Shown here piece after piece: positions 1-8,105 of a stretch of DNA of 64,000 nt. How positions within the stretch are numbered: position 1 is the stretch's first letter; each line of letters starts with the position of its first letter. Where the stretch lies: contig NZ_CP011120.1 of the NCBI RefSeq assembly GCF_001628715.1, positions 682,001 through 746,000 of the forward strand. The letters are read 5' to 3'. The notes beneath the pieces are model-generated. The model had not been told where the DNA came from and ran no database searches. It saw only the letters and a list, made by a program, of their open reading frames with translations. This DNA is from Acetobacter oryzifermentans. Lineage in GTDB: Bacteria > Pseudomonadota > Alphaproteobacteria > Acetobacterales > Acetobacteraceae. The translations under genes and the position numbers were made by a program.

Positions 1-204
1 CACGGGGGCCAGAATAGTATTTATTTCTGCCAAATTCCCCGGTGCGGGCGCATTAAAGGCCAGCCGCATGAACAATGTGCCAGATTCCCGGTTGCTGAAC
101 TGGTGGGTTTCGGTTATGTCCGCACCTCGCTCCGCCAGAACGGATGTCACAGCCGCAACAATGCCGGGCTGATCCGGGCAGGAAAAAGTAAGAATAAACT
201 GCAT
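1..204 (-). CDS. purU: Formyltetrahydrofolate deformylase, N-terminal part
   Basis: The reverse strand from 204 reads MQFILTFSCPDQPGIVAAV and stays open to base 1, so only the first 68 residues are in the window. The start is an N-terminal ACT domain with the PDQPGIVAAV loop, followed by an alternating hydrophobic pattern and the segment ITETHQFSN. These are typical of PurU, which hydrolyses 10-formyl-THF to formate and THF in the cytoplasm. The formyltransferase-like catalytic domain lies outside the window, so another ACT-domain protein cannot be fully excluded. The start is the first ATG after a non-coding region. Nothing in the visible part is broken. Confidence 0.75.
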   Translation of the reverse strand, partial: MQFILTFSCPDQPGIVAAVTSVLAERGADITETHQFSNRESGTLFMRLAFNAPAPGNLAEINTILAPV

Positions 205-299
205 GCGGTGGCGTATGCTCCTTTGTTCTTCTACTGGGCCTGATTAAAGGGCGCAGGGGCGCAATGGCCTCATCTTGTGCCAGTGCACAGGGGGCTGCG

Positions 300-560
300 C
301 AATAGCTTGTGTTGCCACCTGTTTATAACCGGTGGGGCGTTGGGCGAAATGTGTGGATGGCCTGTGGATGAATCGTGGCAAGCCCGACTCGTGATGTTTT
401 TTTATGGTCAAGCCAATTCTGCGCTTGTCATATAACGAATCCCTAAAAATCCCAGAAAACAGCCGATTCTAAACATTTGTTCTCTGGCTTTGTAACAAAT
501 CTTATCCACAGAAAAGGGGGAGAGAACACGGGAAAAGCCTGTGGATAGATTTGTGGAAGG
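300..560. other. Non-coding region with DnaA-box-like cluster; candidate replication origin
   Basis: The gap between purU and the DUF488 gene (205-626) holds no convincing gene. It contains a perfect DnaA box TTATCCACA at 502-510, one-mismatch boxes on the opposite strand at 363-371 and 540-548, and a two-mismatch box at 352-360. Three GANTC (CcrM-type) sites lie at 370-374, 437-441 and 465-469. The tract from about 395 to 505 is AT-richer than its surroundings. This combination resembles alphaproteobacterial oriC regions. It is inference: dnaA, parAB and hemE are not in view, and DnaA-box clusters also occur away from origins. Confidence 0.35.
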
Positions 561-626
561 CAGCTTGCCCATAGTGTTTTCCCGCGTTTCCTGCTTTGTT
601 CTCTCATGCCCAAGGGGGGCGTTTTT

Positions 627-1001
627 TTAGGCGCGGTGGGCCAGATGCGCGGCCATATAGGCGGCCAGCACCACGGCCTCGTTATGTGCTTCATCCCGCG
701 CGCCAAACAGCAGGGTTATGCGGCCTTTGCGGGCCAGATCGGCCAGTTGCTGCACAGCTTGCGGGTTGGCGTTCAGCTCTGCCGTGTAGCGTTGGCAAAA
801 GCCCTCCCACTTGGCTGGGTCATGCGCAAACCATTCACGCAGGGCGGTGGTGGGGGCAATGTCTTTCAACCACAAGGTAAGGTGCGCGCGCTCCTTGCTC
901 ACGCCGCGCGGCCACAGCCTATCCACCAGCACGCGGGCACCATCATCGGGCTGGGCGTCTTCATATATACGGCGGATGCAGATATCGGGCTGATGGGGCA
1001 T
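627..1001 (-). CDS. DUF488 family protein (YeaO-like)
   Basis: This 124-residue cytoplasmic protein carries the DUF488/YeaO signature: the RRIYEDAQPDDGARVLVDRL region followed by WPRGVSKE near residues 30-38, and a C-terminal LLFGARDEAHNEA segment. The family has no firmly assigned reaction. The length is normal (about 115-125). The gene is divergent from the Rrf2-type regulator at 1118-1591, and a palindromic NsrR-like operator lies in the gap, 48 bp upstream of this start. NsrR-type control in response to nitrosative stress is therefore an inference for this gene. No clear terminator hairpin follows the stop codon. Confidence 0.8.
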   Translation of the reverse strand: MPHQPDICIRRIYEDAQPDDGARVLVDRLWPRGVSKERAHLTLWLKDIAPTTALREWFAHDPAKWEGFCQRYTAELNANPQAVQQLADLARKGRITLLFGARDEAHNEAVVLAAYMAAHLAHRA

Positions 1002-1048
1002 TGTGGCCTCTGCTTATGCTGAACGTTTGTGGTTTTAGAGTTTCAATT

Positions 1049-1071
1049 AAGATGTGTTTTTAAGGCATCTT
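1049..1071. promoter_or_regulatory. NsrR-type operator
   Basis: A 23-bp imperfect palindrome has half-sites AAGATG and CATCTT around an AT-rich centre. That is the organisation described for NsrR sites in proteobacteria. It sits between the divergent DUF488 and Rrf2-family genes, 46 bp upstream of the regulator's start, so it may serve both promoters and allow autoregulation. Confidence 0.65.
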
Positions 1072-1117
1072 AAAGAGATGAATGGGCATACCTGCCTTTC
1101 ATGGTGTAAAAGGCCCC

Positions 1118-1591
1118 ATGCGTCTGACATTGCACACAGATTATGCCCTGCGCACGTTGCTTTATCTGGCCGTGCATACCGACCGCCGTGTTTCCATAAA
1201 GGAGATTGCGCGGGTTTATGGCATTTCCGAAAACCACTTGGTTAAAATTATTCATCATCTGGGCCGGGGCGGGTTTGTAGATACGCTGCGCGGCCGGGGT
1301 GGTGGGCTTATGCTGGGGCGTGCGCCAGAGGATATTCGCATTGGCGATGTGGTGCGCCATACGGAAGATGATATGGCGCTGGTAAGCTGCATGTCTCCTT
1401 CCCCCGGTGTGCCGGGCAGTGCGGAATGTCTGCTGGCCCGTGCCTGCCATTTACGTGGCGCGTTGGGTGAGGCGCTGGATGCGTTTATGGCGGTGCTGGA
1501 TAGCCGCACGCTGGCCGATATGTTGCACACGCCAGAACGCCAGATTTTGCAGGAAGCCAAAGCCAACCAGCAGGCCCCCGTAACCCCCTAA
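1118..1591 (+). CDS. nsrR: Rrf2-family transcriptional regulator, NsrR-like
   Basis: This 157-residue protein is a winged-helix regulator of the Rrf2 family. It begins MRLTLHTDYALRTLLYLA, typical of NsrR, and has a recognition helix around residues 36-50 (ISENHLVKIIHHL) and a wing rich in RGRGGG. Cysteines C91, C104 and C110 fit a [2Fe-2S] or [4Fe-4S] cluster; C91 matches the position of the first NsrR ligand, although the spacing to the second is longer than in the enterobacterial protein. The start at 1118 was chosen over the in-frame ATG at 1082 because homologues begin MRLT. The operator at 1049-1071 supports an NO-sensing, autoregulated repressor. An IscR-like role is less likely given that operator. 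Confidence 0.8.
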   Translation: MRLTLHTDYALRTLLYLAVHTDRRVSIKEIARVYGISENHLVKIIHHLGRGGFVDTLRGRGGGLMLGRAPEDIRIGDVVRHTEDDMALVSCMSPSPGVPGSAECLLARACHLRGALGEALDAFMAVLDSRTLADMLHTPERQILQEAKANQQAPVTP

Positions 1592-1597
1592 AGCCAG

Positions 1598-1618
1598 CCA
1601 TCTCCAAGATGGGATTTT
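1598..1618 (+). terminator. Weak hairpin after the Rrf2 gene
   Basis: Stem CCATCT (1598-1603) pairs with AGATGG (1607-1612) over a 3-base loop and is followed by GATTTTGA. The stem is short and the T-tract is interrupted, so termination is uncertain. Confidence 0.35.
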
Positions 1619-1740
1619 GAAACTTGGCCCGCCTTGCCCTACAGTTGCAGGCACAGCGGAAAAGCATGGCGCACGCCCATTGCTGCGGCTTTTCTGCTTT
1701 GGGGCTCGCCCCGTTTCATGCACAAAAAAGGGCTACGGGT

Positions 1741-2511
1741 ATGACACGCAAGCAACCACAAACTGTTTTGGTAACGGGCGCCACCGCCGGATTTGGGCAT
1801 GCCATTGCCCTGCTTTTGGCCCAGCAGGGCTACCGCGTTATTGCCACAGGCCGCAGGCAGGAACGGCTGGAGGAACTGGCCGCCCAAGCCAAAGGCGAGA
1901 TCCTGCCTTTTAAACTGGATATGACAGACGCCCAAGCCCTTGCCGCCTTACCGCAAAGCCTGCCCGCAGGCTGGCAGGAGGTGGACGTGCTGGTGAACAA
2001 CGCCGGGCTGGCTCTGGGCTTGGAAAAAGCGTGGGAAACCAAGCTGGAAGACTGGCAGCGCATGATTGCCACCAACGTAACCGGCATGGTGGAAATAACG
2101 CGCGCATTGCTGCCCGGCATGGTGGCGCGTAACTGGGGGCATGTTGTGGCTCTTGGCAGCACGGCGGGCACGTATCCGTACCCCGGTTCCAACGTATATG
2201 GGGCTTCCAAGGCGTTTGTTGAGCAGTTCATGCGCAATTTGCGGAGTGATCTGCTGGGCAAGCAGGTGCGGGCCACCACCATTGCCCCCGGCCTGTGCGG
2301 CGGCAGTGAGTTCAGCCAGGTGCGGTTGGGAGATGCCACCAAGGCCGAGGATGTTTACAAAGGCACGCACCCGCTTTTGCCCGAAGATATTGCCCAAACG
2401 GTAGCATGGGTTTTAAGCTTGCCTGCACATGTGAACATCAACCATGTGGAAATGATGCCCACCTGCCAGGCCTCTGCCGGTTTGGCGGTAGATCGCACAA
2501 TGGCGGAGTAA
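1741..2511 (+). CDS. SDR-family NADP-dependent dehydrogenase (YdfG-like)
   Basis: This 256-residue classical short-chain dehydrogenase has the cofactor motif TGATAGFG at residues 12-19, RR at 38-39 (favouring NADP), NNAG at 86-89 and the catalytic S140, Y153 and K157 in the order expected. The overall sequence, including the VNITRALLPGM-like helix and the SEFSQVR segment, resembles YdfG-type 3-hydroxy acid/serine dehydrogenases that oxidise L-allo-threonine, serine or 3-hydroxypropionate-type substrates. The substrate here is not proven. The start at 1741 was preferred to the ATG at 1624, because the cofactor-binding strand begins within ten residues as in homologues. crcB follows after 9 bases, so the two are probably co-transcribed. 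Confidence 0.85.
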   Translation: MTRKQPQTVLVTGATAGFGHAIALLLAQQGYRVIATGRRQERLEELAAQAKGEILPFKLDMTDAQALAALPQSLPAGWQEVDVLVNNAGLALGLEKAWETKLEDWQRMIATNVTGMVEITRALLPGMVARNWGHVVALGSTAGTYPYPGSNVYGASKAFVEQFMRNLRSDLLGKQVRATTIAPGLCGGSEFSQVRLGDATKAEDVYKGTHPLLPEDIAQTVAWVLSLPAHVNINHVEMMPTCQASAGLAVDRTMAE

Positions 2512-2520
2512 GGTTTACGA

Positions 2521-2955
2521 ATGTCTTTTTATTCCTGCCTGATTGTTATGGTCGGGGGCGCGCTGGGCACACTGGCGCGCTATTTTGTTTCTGTTCTTAC
2601 TGCACCCATCAGCCGGTATATTCCGTGGGGCACCATTATTGGCGTTAACATGGTGGGCTCCTTTGTTATCGGCTTTTTTGGCACGCTTACGCTGGCATCT
2701 GGCCGGTATCCGGTATCGGAAACCACGCGGCTGTTTGTTATGCTGGGCATATGCGGCGGGTACACCACGTTTTCTTCCTTCAGCCTGCAAACGCTGGATC
2801 TTATTCGGGTTGGGGGCTGGGGCCGTGCGTTGGTGAATGTGGTGCTTTCTGTAGCACTTTCTGTTGGGGCGGTGGCTATGGGGCACATGCTGGCGTCTCG
2901 CATGAACTCCCACGCCATTTTGGTGGCGCAAACCAACACGGAAGAAGAAGTGTGA
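2521..2955 (+). CDS. crcB: Fluoride ion channel CrcB/Fluc
   Basis: This 144-residue inner-membrane protein has four hydrophobic segments and the CrcB hallmark GGYTTFSSF at residues 79-87, plus an asparagine at 43 in GVNMVGSF and an early arginine in LGTLARY. Fluc proteins work as dual-topology dimers that export fluoride passively. The length is normal for the family. It follows the SDR gene by 9 bases with no promoter in between and no fluoride riboswitch visible, so it probably depends on upstream transcription. The tail after residue 130 is hydrophilic and acidic (TNTEEEV), which is unremarkable. Confidence 0.93.
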   Translation: MSFYSCLIVMVGGALGTLARYFVSVLTAPISRYIPWGTIIGVNMVGSFVIGFFGTLTLASGRYPVSETTRLFVMLGICGGYTTFSSFSLQTLDLIRVGGWGRALVNVVLSVALSVGAVAMGHMLASRMNSHAILVAQTNTEEEV

Positions 2956-3059
2956 GGCTATTTTTTCTTCTATTTTCAAGGGGCAAAATGCGATAGGGTT
3001 GAGTTTGTAATTTTTATGTTGCCGGTTGTCCGGGTATTTAAGAAAAGGCATGCACGCTG

Positions 3060-6000
3060 ATGGCTGATTCAACCCGTAACGTTTCCAGCGGGCAGACCCT
3101 AACCGGGCACATCATCAACACGAATGAAGTTGTAAATGTTGCCAAAGGCGGCACTGTTGTGAATACAGTGCTGGATCCTACAAATGCCTATAATCAGGAT
3201 GATAGCCTTGATCCTGCTGAACTGGACGTGCATGGCTCTGCGCTGAACACGCAGATGAACGATGGCTATGTAGAGGTTTACAATGGCGGCGTTCTTTCTG
3301 GCGTAACAGCAGGCAATAACGCGCAACTTACCGTGGATGTAGGCGGTAGCGCCACAAACGTGCAGATTGCAAGTGCCGGGGTTGTTACCGTTGGGGATGA
3401 TCAGGGCGGCACGTTTAAAAACTCTGCCTACCTTAGTGCTGCCACCGTTTCTTCTGGCGGGAACATATTTGCCGAGGCAGGCGGCATTGTAACCAGCGCA
3501 AATGTTTTGGCGGGTGGGTATATAGAAGCAGCAGAAACGGGCGGGCTTCTTTCTGGTAACACCATACAGTCCGGCGCAATGGAATATGTGGATTCAGGGG
3601 GCACTGTCTCGCATGAAACAATCCAGAGCGGTGGTTTTTTCATGGCGGAAAATGGCGCCAATGTAAGCGATGTAACGGGTGCGCTGCCGGGTTATGCCGT
3701 TGCCACAGATGATGATGTGGTGCTGCAAACGCACGTTACAGCAGATGGCAAGCCTTTTTCTGGTGTAGATATTTCTACCCTGCCAGCAGAGCAGAACGCC
3801 ACGCTGATGATGTATGTAACATCTGGCGCAGAAGTTGATGCCTTAACGCTTGCCGCCCCCAATCATGAGGGCAACAAAACAGATGTTAATTTACACGGCA
3901 CTCTGAGTGGCGTAACCGTTGCCACAGCAGATGCCAGTGCTTACACAGACCCGGTTAGCACCATATTTGCTTATGGGAATGCAGTGGTGGAAGGCACTAT
4001 CAGTGGTGGCAGGCCTGCTACTGTTTCTGGCGCTATCCCGGCTTTGAATATCTCTATGGAATCCGGCACCACGTTGCAAAACGCGACTGTGGGCGGAGGG
4101 GTTTGGATATATGGGGATGAACAGGTTGCTTCCAGCCTATGGGTTAAAAGTGGAGCCGCCCTTACAGGGGATGTTACAGTAACATCCGGCGCTTTGGTAA
4201 CCGTAGAAGGTGGCAGTGCAAGCGGCCTGACGTTTGAAGCCGGTTCGGAAGAACAGCTTCTGGCTGCGGGCGGGAGTCTGAGCGGGGAAACCTTTCAAGA
4301 CGGCAGCCTACTCAGCGCCCAGAACTCTGATATCTATCATTATTCAGGCACTACCTCATCCATACAGGCTGCGCCAGCCACAATTACCAGCAACACATTT
4401 GCCAGCAAAACCAGCGCGATCATCTATGGTGAGGATACGCAGTTTTCAAACAACACCGTAAATGGTGGCTCGGTTATTGTGTTTGGGTCTAACCAAACAC
4501 TTACCAGCAATACATATACCTCTGGCGCTTCTATTGTTCTGGAAGGTGCTGTTGCCCAAACAGCAGATATTCTGGGTAGTGGTGTTTCGGAAAATGTGCA
4601 GAACGCCAAAGATACCCTGCAAAATATGACACTGCAAAACGGGGCTACGCTGCAACTTGATTTAGGCAGCGCCAACCATGTTACAATGGAAACCGCCGTT
4701 TCTGTTTACGTTGGGGGTGATGCCACGCTTAGCAACACCACCATTGTTTCTGGCGCTACGCTTCAGTTCAACCAAAACTCCAACCTGCAAAATGATATCT
4801 TGCAGGACGGAGCTATTCTGATTCCGCAATTTTATAGTGACATGGGCATAAGCGGCAATACGTTTACGTTCACCAATTCGGAAACGGGGCAGGCGGAAAC
4901 ACTGCAAATAGAGGGTGGTTCTGGCAATTATAAGCTGGGCGTTCTGGATGATCAGGGTATTTACGAGATTGAAGATGGCACCCCCTGTTATTGCCGCGGC
5001 ACGCTGATAGAAACAGATCGGGGTGAAGTGCCGGTAGAACACCTGCAAATTGGTGATCAGGTGCGCACGCTGGAACATGGTTTTCGGCCTATCCGCTGGA
5101 TCGGCCGCCGTGCGTATTCTGGCCAGTTTGCAGCAGGCAACCCGGATGTGCTGCCAGTTATTTTCCGCCGAGGTTCCTTGGCGGAGGGGCTGCCCCGGCA
5201 GGATCTCTCTGTTTCTCCACTTCACGCCATGTATCTGGATAACGTGCTGGTGCCTGCTGTGGCGCTGGTGAATGGCACATCCATCATGCAGGCAGAGGCG
5301 ATGGATGAGGTGGCGTATTTCCATATCGAACTGGAAAGCCACGATGTTATCTTTGCCAATGGCACGTGGTCTGAAACCTTTGTGGATGATGAATCGCGCG
5401 GCATGTTCCACAATGCGGCGGAATACGCGGCACTTTATCCATCAGCCCCCAAACAACCTGCGCAGTATTGCGCTCCAAGGGTAGAAGAAGGCCCCCGGCT
5501 GGAGGCCATTCGGAAACGGTTGAACGCCCGTGCTGGCGTGCGGCCGCGCGCGCAGGGGCCGCTGGAAGGCTATATTGATACGATAACCCGCACCCGTCTG
5601 ACAGGATGGGCCCGGAACCCGGAAAACGGCGCCCCTGTGCGCTTGCGTATTTTGGATTGCGGCGTAGTGCTGGGCGAGGTTGTGGCCAACCAGCCCCGTG
5701 CCGATATGCAAGATGCCGTTGGCTTTGTGTTTGAAGTGCCCGGCGGCCTGAGCGTGCATGAAAGGCATGTGCTGGAAGTGCAGCGCGTGGCTGACCATAC
5801 AGCTCTTGGCAACAGCCCGTGGATGCTGGATTTGGCCCCAGCCAAACCCGTGCAGGCCGTTCTGGCCCGCACCCCCGCAACACCGCTGCTTGGATATGTG
5901 GACTGCGCAACCCGTGAACATGTGGCAGGCTGGGCGCACAGCCCCACCATGCCGGATGAACCCGTAGCTTTGCAGATTCTGGATAACGGGCAGCTTGTGG

Positions 6001-7511
6001 CTTCTATTGTGGCCAACGGTTTGCGGCCAGATGTGCGCCGCGCTGGCGGCTGTGCAACAGAGCGCTGCGGGTTTGATGTGCTGCTCCCCACAGGTCTTTC
6101 TCCCTTTACGCGGCATGTATTGGAAATCCGGCGTGAAAGTGATGGCGCATTGCTGGGTGCCCCGCATGTGCTGGAAGCGGTAGATGCGTTTGATCCCACA
6201 ATGCAGCAGGCTATTGCGCAGGCGGTTACAGCCGCAACGGGCGAGGCTGAACAGGCGCAGGTGCTCTCCTTTTTACTGGGGCAGGTAGAAAAACTTACGC
6301 AGGCCCATGCACGAGCACAAAGCGGGCAGGATATGCGCAATCTGGCCGCGGCTCGTGCACGCAGGGGGCAGGGTGTGGCGCCGCTGGCTGTGCGCAAACG
6401 GGCATTGGTGGTGGATACACTGCGCCCCGATACCGGGCGTGATGCTGGGTCTCATGCCGTGCTGTCTCATATGCGCGCACTTGTGGCGTTGGGGTATGAT
6501 GTCAGCCTTGTTGCGGCAGACCAGATGGAGGGGGCCGCCACGCTGGAAGTTCTGCCAGAAGTTACGGTGTGCACGTTGCCATTCTATTCATCGGTAGAAG
6601 ATGTGCTGCGCCGTCAGGCTGGTAGTTTTGATGTGGTGTATCTGCACCGCATGGATACGGCCACGCGCTATGCGGCGCTCGCACGGCGGCACCAGCCGAA
6701 GGCACGGGTTGTGTATGCGCTGGCCGATCTGCACTGGCTGCGTTTGGGCAGGCAGGCGCAGGTGCAGGGTCGGCCAGAACTTATGGCCCGTGCCCGTACC
6801 GTAAAACAGGCAGAATACAGTGCTATGCTGTTGGCCGATGTGGTAATGACCCATTCTACCGTTGAGGCTGATCTGCTGCGGCGTGAACTGCCGCAAGTGC
6901 GGGTGCAGGTTACACCGTGGGATGTGCCAGTGCGCATGCGTGTTCCGGGGTTTGCCCGGCGTGATGGTGTGGTGTTTGTAGGCAATTACGCACACGCCCC
7001 CAATGCAGATGCCGCACGCTGGCTGGTGCAGGATATTATGCCACGCGTATGGGCCACCAATCCGGAAATTCGCTGCCTTTTGGCCGGGGCCAGTATGCCC
7101 GCCCAACTGCGCGCCCTTGCGCGTGATGGTGTAGAAATTTTGGGCCATGTGCAGGATTTGCAGGCCCTGTTTGATAGTGTGCGCCTAAGCGTTGCGCCAC
7201 TGCGTTTTGGCGCAGGTGTAAAAGGCAAGGTGCTGGATAGTTTGGCCGCTGGGGTGCCCTGTGTGCTTTCCCCCGCAGCGGCAGAAGGGCTGGAACTGCC
7301 GCAGGATCTGGCTGCTTTTGTGGGACAGGATGCAGATGCATTGGCTGCTGCCATTGTACGGTTGCATCAGCAAGCCAGTGCCAACAGCAAGGCCAGCCGA
7401 GCTGGGCGGGCCTTTATGCGCGCAGGCTTTACGGCCCAGCAGGTGCAACAGGCTTTGGCAGCCGCCATTGGTGCACGCGCGCCCCAGCAGATGTCACGGC
7501 AGGCTGGATAA
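3060..7511 (+). CDS. Giant fusion: strand-loop-strand repeats, Hint domain, GWA repeats, glycosyltransferase
   Basis: This uninterrupted 1483-residue ORF has four parts. Residues 1-640 are Gly/Ser/Thr-rich repeats of autotransporter-passenger type (runs such as SSGQTLTGHI and AENGANVSDV), without a signal peptide. Residues about 641-800 form a Hint domain beginning CYCRGTLIETDRGE at C643, with S719-P-L-H722 and the closing ETFVDDESRG. Two related beta-type units start at 835 and 943, each with GY-D, GWA and RHVLE motifs. Residues about 1114-1470 resemble a GT-B glycosyltransferase, with the late motif GVKGKVLDSLAAGVPCV. Hint domains are known self-cleaving modules; cleavage at C643 would separate the passenger from the transferase, but this is inference. 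No secretion signal or beta-barrel is evident. Upstream crcB ends 104 bases away, so an own promoter is likely. A strong terminator follows. Confidence 0.85.
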   Translation: MADSTRNVSSGQTLTGHIINTNEVVNVAKGGTVVNTVLDPTNAYNQDDSLDPAELDVHGSALNTQMNDGYVEVYNGGVLSGVTAGNNAQLTVDVGGSATNVQIASAGVVTVGDDQGGTFKNSAYLSAATVSSGGNIFAEAGGIVTSANVLAGGYIEAAETGGLLSGNTIQSGAMEYVDSGGTVSHETIQSGGFFMAENGANVSDVTGALPGYAVATDDDVVLQTHVTADGKPFSGVDISTLPAEQNATLMMYVTSGAEVDALTLAAPNHEGNKTDVNLHGTLSGVTVATADASAYTDPVSTIFAYGNAVVEGTISGGRPATVSGAIPALNISMESGTTLQNATVGGGVWIYGDEQVASSLWVKSGAALTGDVTVTSGALVTVEGGSASGLTFEAGSEEQLLAAGGSLSGETFQDGSLLSAQNSDIYHYSGTTSSIQAAPATITSNTFASKTSAIIYGEDTQFSNNTVNGGSVIVFGSNQTLTSNTYTSGASIVLEGAVAQTADILGSGVSENVQNAKDTLQNMTLQNGATLQLDLGSANHVTMETAVSVYVGGDATLSNTTIVSGATLQFNQNSNLQNDILQDGAILIPQFYSDMGISGNTFTFTNSETGQAETLQIEGGSGNYKLGVLDDQGIYEIEDGTPCYCRGTLIETDRGEVPVEHLQIGDQVRTLEHGFRPIRWIGRRAYSGQFAAGNPDVLPVIFRRGSLAEGLPRQDLSVSPLHAMYLDNVLVPAVALVNGTSIMQAEAMDEVAYFHIELESHDVIFANGTWSETFVDDESRGMFHNAAEYAALYPSAPKQPAQYCAPRVEEGPRLEAIRKRLNARAGVRPRAQGPLEGYIDTITRTRLTGWARNPENGAPVRLRILDCGVVLGEVVANQPRADMQDAVGFVFEVPGGLSVHERHVLEVQRVADHTALGNSPWMLDLAPAKPVQAVLARTPATPLLGYVDCATREHVAGWAHSPTMPDEPVALQILDNGQLVASIVANGLRPDVRRAGGCATERCGFDVLLPTGLSPFTRHVLEIRRESDGALLGAPHVLEAVDAFDPTMQQAIAQAVTAATGEAEQAQVLSFLLGQVEKLTQAHARAQSGQDMRNLAAARARRGQGVAPLAVRKRALVVDTLRPDTGRDAGSHAVLSHMRALVALGYDVSLVAADQMEGAATLEVLPEVTVCTLPFYSSVEDVLRRQAGSFDVVYLHRMDTATRYAALARRHQPKARVVYALADLHWLRLGRQAQVQGRPELMARARTVKQAEYSAMLLADVVMTHSTVEADLLRRELPQVRVQVTPWDVPVRMRVPGFARRDGVVFVGNYAHAPNADAARWLVQDIMPRVWATNPEIRCLLAGASMPAQLRALARDGVEILGHVQDLQALFDSVRLSVAPLRFGAGVKGKVLDSLAAGVPCVLSPAAAEGLELPQDLAAFVGQDADALAAAIVRLHQQASANSKASRAGRAFMRAGFTAQQVQQALAAAIGARAPQQMSRQAG

Positions 7512-7557
7512 GCAGCATATGCGCATAGAGCCTTGAACTTAGTATAAAATTTGGCAC

Positions 7558-7597
7558 AAAAAAGCTGCGGCCCGCAAAACGGAACGCAGCTTTTTTT
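7558..7597. terminator. Bidirectional rho-independent terminator
   Basis: Twelve-base arms AAAAAAGCTGCG (7558-7569) and CGCAGCTTTTTT (7585-7596) give a hairpin with T-tracts on both strands. It lies between the convergent fusion gene and VOC gene and can serve both. Confidence 0.9.
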
Positions 7598-7652
7598 GTG
7601 TTCACTCCCGGCGGAAGGGTGTTCCGCCAAGGTTAAACGCAACGGGCTAGGC

Positions 7653-8036
7653 TTAGGCCGGAACCTTGCAGCCAATGCACAGCTTGTTGCCATCCGGGTC
7701 CCGCAGGTAAGCCAGATACAGCGGGCCCATGGAGGTTTGGCGCACGCCGGGTGGGTTTTCAATGGCCTGTCCGCCATTGGCAACACCAGCTTTGTGCCAT
7801 GCGTCGGCCATAGCGGTTGTAGCGGCTTCCAGCCCAATGGTGCCACCGTTGGCGGGGGTGGCGGGTTTGCCGTCCAGCGGCTTGGTGACTACAAAGCGCT
7901 GGCCGTGCTTGGCGTAAACCAGGCGGCCATTGGGGTGAATTTCTGAAGGGGGAATATCCATAGCTTCAAAAATAGCATCGTAGAATTTTTTGGAACGGGC
8001 AATATCGTTGCTGCCCACCACAATATGCGTAAACAT
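7653..8036 (-). CDS. VOC-family (glyoxalase/bleomycin-resistance fold) protein
   Basis: This 127-residue cytoplasmic protein opens with MFTHIVVGSNDIARSKKFYD, the classic first beta-alpha unit of the vicinal oxygen chelate fold, and ends with LAYLRDPDGNKLC. One metal-ligand candidate is H4; the usual terminal Glu in the DPDGN region appears replaced (KLCIG). That suggests a non-glyoxalase-I function or different ligands. Many such proteins are uncharacterised; YP_-type glyoxalase superfamily naming is as far as the sequence allows. It converges with the fusion gene. A 6-bp inverted repeat (TCCGTC/GACGGA, 8049-8066) overlaps its probable SD. Confidence 0.8.
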   Translation of the reverse strand: MFTHIVVGSNDIARSKKFYDAIFEAMDIPPSEIHPNGRLVYAKHGQRFVVTKPLDGKPATPANGGTIGLEAATTAMADAWHKAGVANGGQAIENPPGVRQTSMGPLYLAYLRDPDGNKLCIGCKVPA

Positions 8037-8105
8037 CAGATGTAAATCTCCGTCTGTTATGACGGAACGAACCTTACGCGCCTGCTTGCAAGGGGGAAAG
8101 GCCGC

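Noticed and set aside
4662..6397. Long minus-strand frames under the fusion gene
   Set aside because: They are antisense shadows of the strongly supported fusion ORF, and show no domains or SD.
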